Positions 62,474 to 64,000 of a DNA stretch of 64,000 nucleotides are shown here, in pieces (position 1 is the first letter of the stretch; every line of letters starts with the position of its first letter). Below the pieces are notes generated by a model, which worked only from the letters and a program-made list of their open reading frames with translations, ran no database searches and was not told the origin of the DNA. The stretch spans positions 1-64,000 of the forward strand of contig NZ_LYMK01000023.1 of assembly GCF_002157355.1 (NCBI RefSeq), given 5' to 3'. This stretch comes from Variovorax sp. JS1663. Lineage in GTDB: Bacteria; Pseudomonadota; Gammaproteobacteria; Burkholderiales; Burkholderiaceae_C. The position numbers were made by a program, and so were the translations under genes.

Positions 62474-62701
62474 CGGGTCGTGTAGATGTGTTTGTGCGGT
62501 TGTCCAGGCATGACCGCTGCCGGCCGGCCGATTGCGCCGCGATGAATGAATCAGACGCAATGTAGGGCATCGATTCGCAGCGCCATTCGGGTCGTGATCA
62601 TCCGCGAGATTGGCGCGTACCGGGCCGCGAAGGACGCATTGCTGATCGCCCAGCTGCGCTACCACTACTGAGCACCCTGCGCCGCCCTGACATGCGGCCG
62701 T

Positions 62702-62725
62702 CGTCAAAGCGTCAAAAGCACGTCA
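62702..62725 (+). promoter_or_regulatory. Pho-box-like repeats upstream of phnC
   Basis: CGTCA occurs at 62702, 62710 and 62721; the last two are 11 bp apart (CGTCAAAAGCACGTCAC), the spacing of PhoB half-sites. The match to the CTGTCAT half-site is partial. The rest of 62474-62773 holds only a weak 41-codon frame. Confidence 0.4.
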
Positions 62726-62747
62726 CAGGCCGGGATCAGACTCCCGG

Positions 62748-62759
62748 TTGTCTAGACGA
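62748..62759. promoter_or_regulatory. PhnF operator 2 (before phnC)
   Basis: TTGT-CTAG-ACGA, with a perfect GTCTAGAC core, lies 14 bp upstream of phnC. It differs from operator 1 (TTGTCTATACAA) at two positions, so both phn transcription units are probably under PhnF. Confidence 0.65.
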
Positions 62760-62773
62760 CTTCGACCACGACG

Positions 62774-63622
62774 ATGGAAACAGCCCTGCGCATCCGCCAG
62801 CTCGACAAGCATTTCGCCAACGGCCGGCACGCCCTTCGCAACATCCACCTCGACGTGGCCAGGGGCGAGATGGTCGCCCTGATCGGCGCCTCCGGCTCCG
62901 GCAAGTCCACGCTGCTGCGCCACGTGGCCGGGCTGGTGGCGGCCGACGGCGGCAGCGAGTCGCTGATCGAGATCGGCGGGCAGCGCGTGCAGCAGCGCGG
63001 CCGCATCGACCGCGGCATCCGCCGCGTGCGCGCGCAGGTGGGTTTCGTGTTCCAGCAGTTCAACCTGGTGGCGCGGCTGCCGGTGCTGGTCAACGTGATG
63101 GTCGGCGGGCTGCACCGCATGCCCTGGTGGCGCAGCTGGACGCGCAGCTTCAACCGCGAGGAGCGCGCACGGGCGCTCGACGCGCTTTCGCGCGTGGGCA
63201 TCGCCGAGTGCCAGGCGCAACGCGCCTCCACGCTTTCCGGCGGCCAGCAGCAGCGCGCCGCCATCGCGCGCACCCTGGTGCAGGGCGCCAAGGTGGTGCT
63301 GGCCGACGAGCCCATCGCCTCGCTGGACCCGGAGTCCTCGCGCAAGGTGATGGAGATCCTCGCGCGCATCAACCGCGAGGACCGCTGCACGGTGATCGTC
63401 TCGCTGCATCAGGTCGACATCGCCATGAAGTACTGCCCGCGCGTGGTCGCGCTCAAGCAGGGCGCGATCGTCTACGACGGCCCGTCGTCGGCCCTGAACG
63501 CACCGCTCCTGCGCGAGCTCTACGGCGTGCAGGCCGACGAGCTGCTGGCACCGCCGGCGGGCGGGGGCCAGGTGCACGTGCTGCCGCAGCCGGCGCTGGT
63601 GCCGCTGGCGGCGGCGGCCTGA
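62774..63622 (+). CDS. phnC: Phosphonate ABC transporter ATP-binding protein PhnC
   Basis: 282 residues. Walker A GASGSGKST, VGFVFQQFNLVARLPVLVNVM, signature LSGGQQQRAAIARTL, Walker B VVLADEP and SLHQVDIAMKYCPRVVALKQG are typical of PhnC. It powers phosphonate uptake with PhnD and PhnE. The C-terminal 25 residues are Ala/Pro-rich. Confidence 0.94.
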   Translation: METALRIRQLDKHFANGRHALRNIHLDVARGEMVALIGASGSGKSTLLRHVAGLVAADGGSESLIEIGGQRVQQRGRIDRGIRRVRAQVGFVFQQFNLVARLPVLVNVMVGGLHRMPWWRSWTRSFNREERARALDALSRVGIAECQAQRASTLSGGQQQRAAIARTLVQGAKVVLADEPIASLDPESSRKVMEILARINREDRCTVIVSLHQVDIAMKYCPRVVALKQGAIVYDGPSSALNAPLLRELYGVQADELLAPPAGGGQVHVLPQPALVPLAAAA

Positions 63623-63669
63623 TTCCTCTTCTTCTCTCCTTCCCCTCTTCCTTCAACCGGAGTCACTCC

Positions 63670-64000
63670 ATGATCAAGAAACTGTGTGCGGCCCTCGCAC
63701 TGGGCCTGGGCATGACCGCCGCGCTCGCGCAGGACATCGCCTTCGGCATCATCTCCACCGAGGCCACGCAAAACCTCAAGCAGGACTGGCAGCCGCTGAT
63801 CGACGACATGAGCCGGCAGACCGGCCTCAAGGTCACGGCCTTCTTCGCGCCGGACTACGCCGGCATCATCGAAGGCATGCGCTTCAACAAGGTGCAGCTC
63901 GGCTGGTTCGGAAACAAGTCGGCCATGGAGGCGGTGGACCGCGCCGGCGGCGAGGTGTTCGCGCAGATGGTCAACGCCGACGGCACCCAGGGCTACTACT
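63670..64000 (+). CDS. phnD: Phosphonate-binding protein PhnD (partial, cut by window end)
   Basis: 110 codons visible from ATG 63670 after CCGGAGTC. The signal peptide ends at ALAQD (residues about 16-21); the mature part IAFGIISTEATQNLKQDWQPLIDDM and GIIEGMRFNKVQLGWFGNKSA is typical of PhnD, the periplasmic phosphonate receptor. The remainder lies beyond the window. Confidence 0.92.
   Translation, partial: MIKKLCAALALGLGMTAALAQDIAFGIISTEATQNLKQDWQPLIDDMSRQTGLKVTAFFAPDYAGIIEGMRFNKVQLGWFGNKSAMEAVDRAGGEVFAQMVNADGTQGYY

Noticed and set aside
62546..62671. 41-codon plus-strand frame ending LLIAQLRYHY
   Set aside because: No ribosome-binding site, no family, and it lies in the phnC upstream region; at most a gene remnant.

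Overview
The window is high-GC, densely coded DNA with many 4-bp ATGA gene overlaps. It looks like a chromosomal segment of a metabolically versatile member of the Comamonadaceae (Burkholderiales), most like Variovorax. The reasons are five intact Bug/TctC-type periplasmic substrate-binding protein genes plus one relic, many acyl-CoA and aromatic-type catabolic genes next to LysR/MarR/AraC regulators, a full C-P lyase cluster, and a GC-rich intergenic repeat of a type I remember from this family. No rRNA, tRNA, CRISPR array or insertion sequence was found.

Layout. 1-3.3 kb: acyl-CoA dehydrogenase plus Bug gene, a small cysteine-rich protein, and a RibD-C/dihydrofolate-reductase-like protein. 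3.3-9.2 kb: an accessory stretch with an unknown membrane protein, a His-rich relic, and a sulfide module (persulfide-dioxygenase-type metallo-hydrolase, BigR/SqrR-like ArsR repressor, two half-size YeeE/YedE transporters) with a large palindromic operator. DUF599 and DUF6064 membrane proteins and a frameshifted Met-rich cytochrome follow. 9.6-16.6 kb: orphan membrane protein, nucleotidyltransferase-like protein, ParDE toxin-antitoxin pair, a three-gene operon (SnoaL-like, Bug, EthD-like) with a FadR-type operator in its promoter, and an EACC1-like small protein (frameshifted) beside an HEXXH zincin-like protein. 16.5-22.4 kb: PQQ sugar dehydrogenase with cytochrome c, TonB-C lipoprotein, MarR/Bug, tautomerase/LysR and exonuclease III.

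22.5-41.6 kb is mostly catabolic. A nine-gene minus-strand run (flavin monooxygenase, flavin reductase fused to an FCD-like domain, two acyl-CoA dehydrogenases, enoyl-CoA hydratase, ADP-forming acyl-CoA synthetase, SDR, VOC protein, SnoaL protein) faces a LysR regulator. It is followed by SMP-30 lactonase, Bug plus CaiB CoA-transferase, nitroreductase plus HD hydrolase with a Bug relic, and an AraC-facing operon (SDR, FAD dehydrogenase, NIPSNAP, Bug). Together these could activate an imported organic acid, oxidise it and beta-oxidise it; the substrate is not evident. 41.6-55 kb: AraC regulator, an unrecognised 465-residue protein, Tat-exported phospholipase C, a hybrid-type signalling cassette (double-GAF histidine kinase, receiver, receiver-cyclase), a peroxiredoxin-like protein, and a decayed patch (internally deleted HxlR and SMR genes, truncated outer-membrane protein).

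53.9-64 kb is the phosphonate C-P lyase locus: phnF, a DUF1045 2H-phosphoesterase gene and phnN on the minus strand; phnGHIJKLM on the plus strand; then two small unrelated genes; then phnC and the start of phnD. Matching PhnF-type palindromes lie before phnG and before phnC, and a Pho-box-like repeat lies before phnC.
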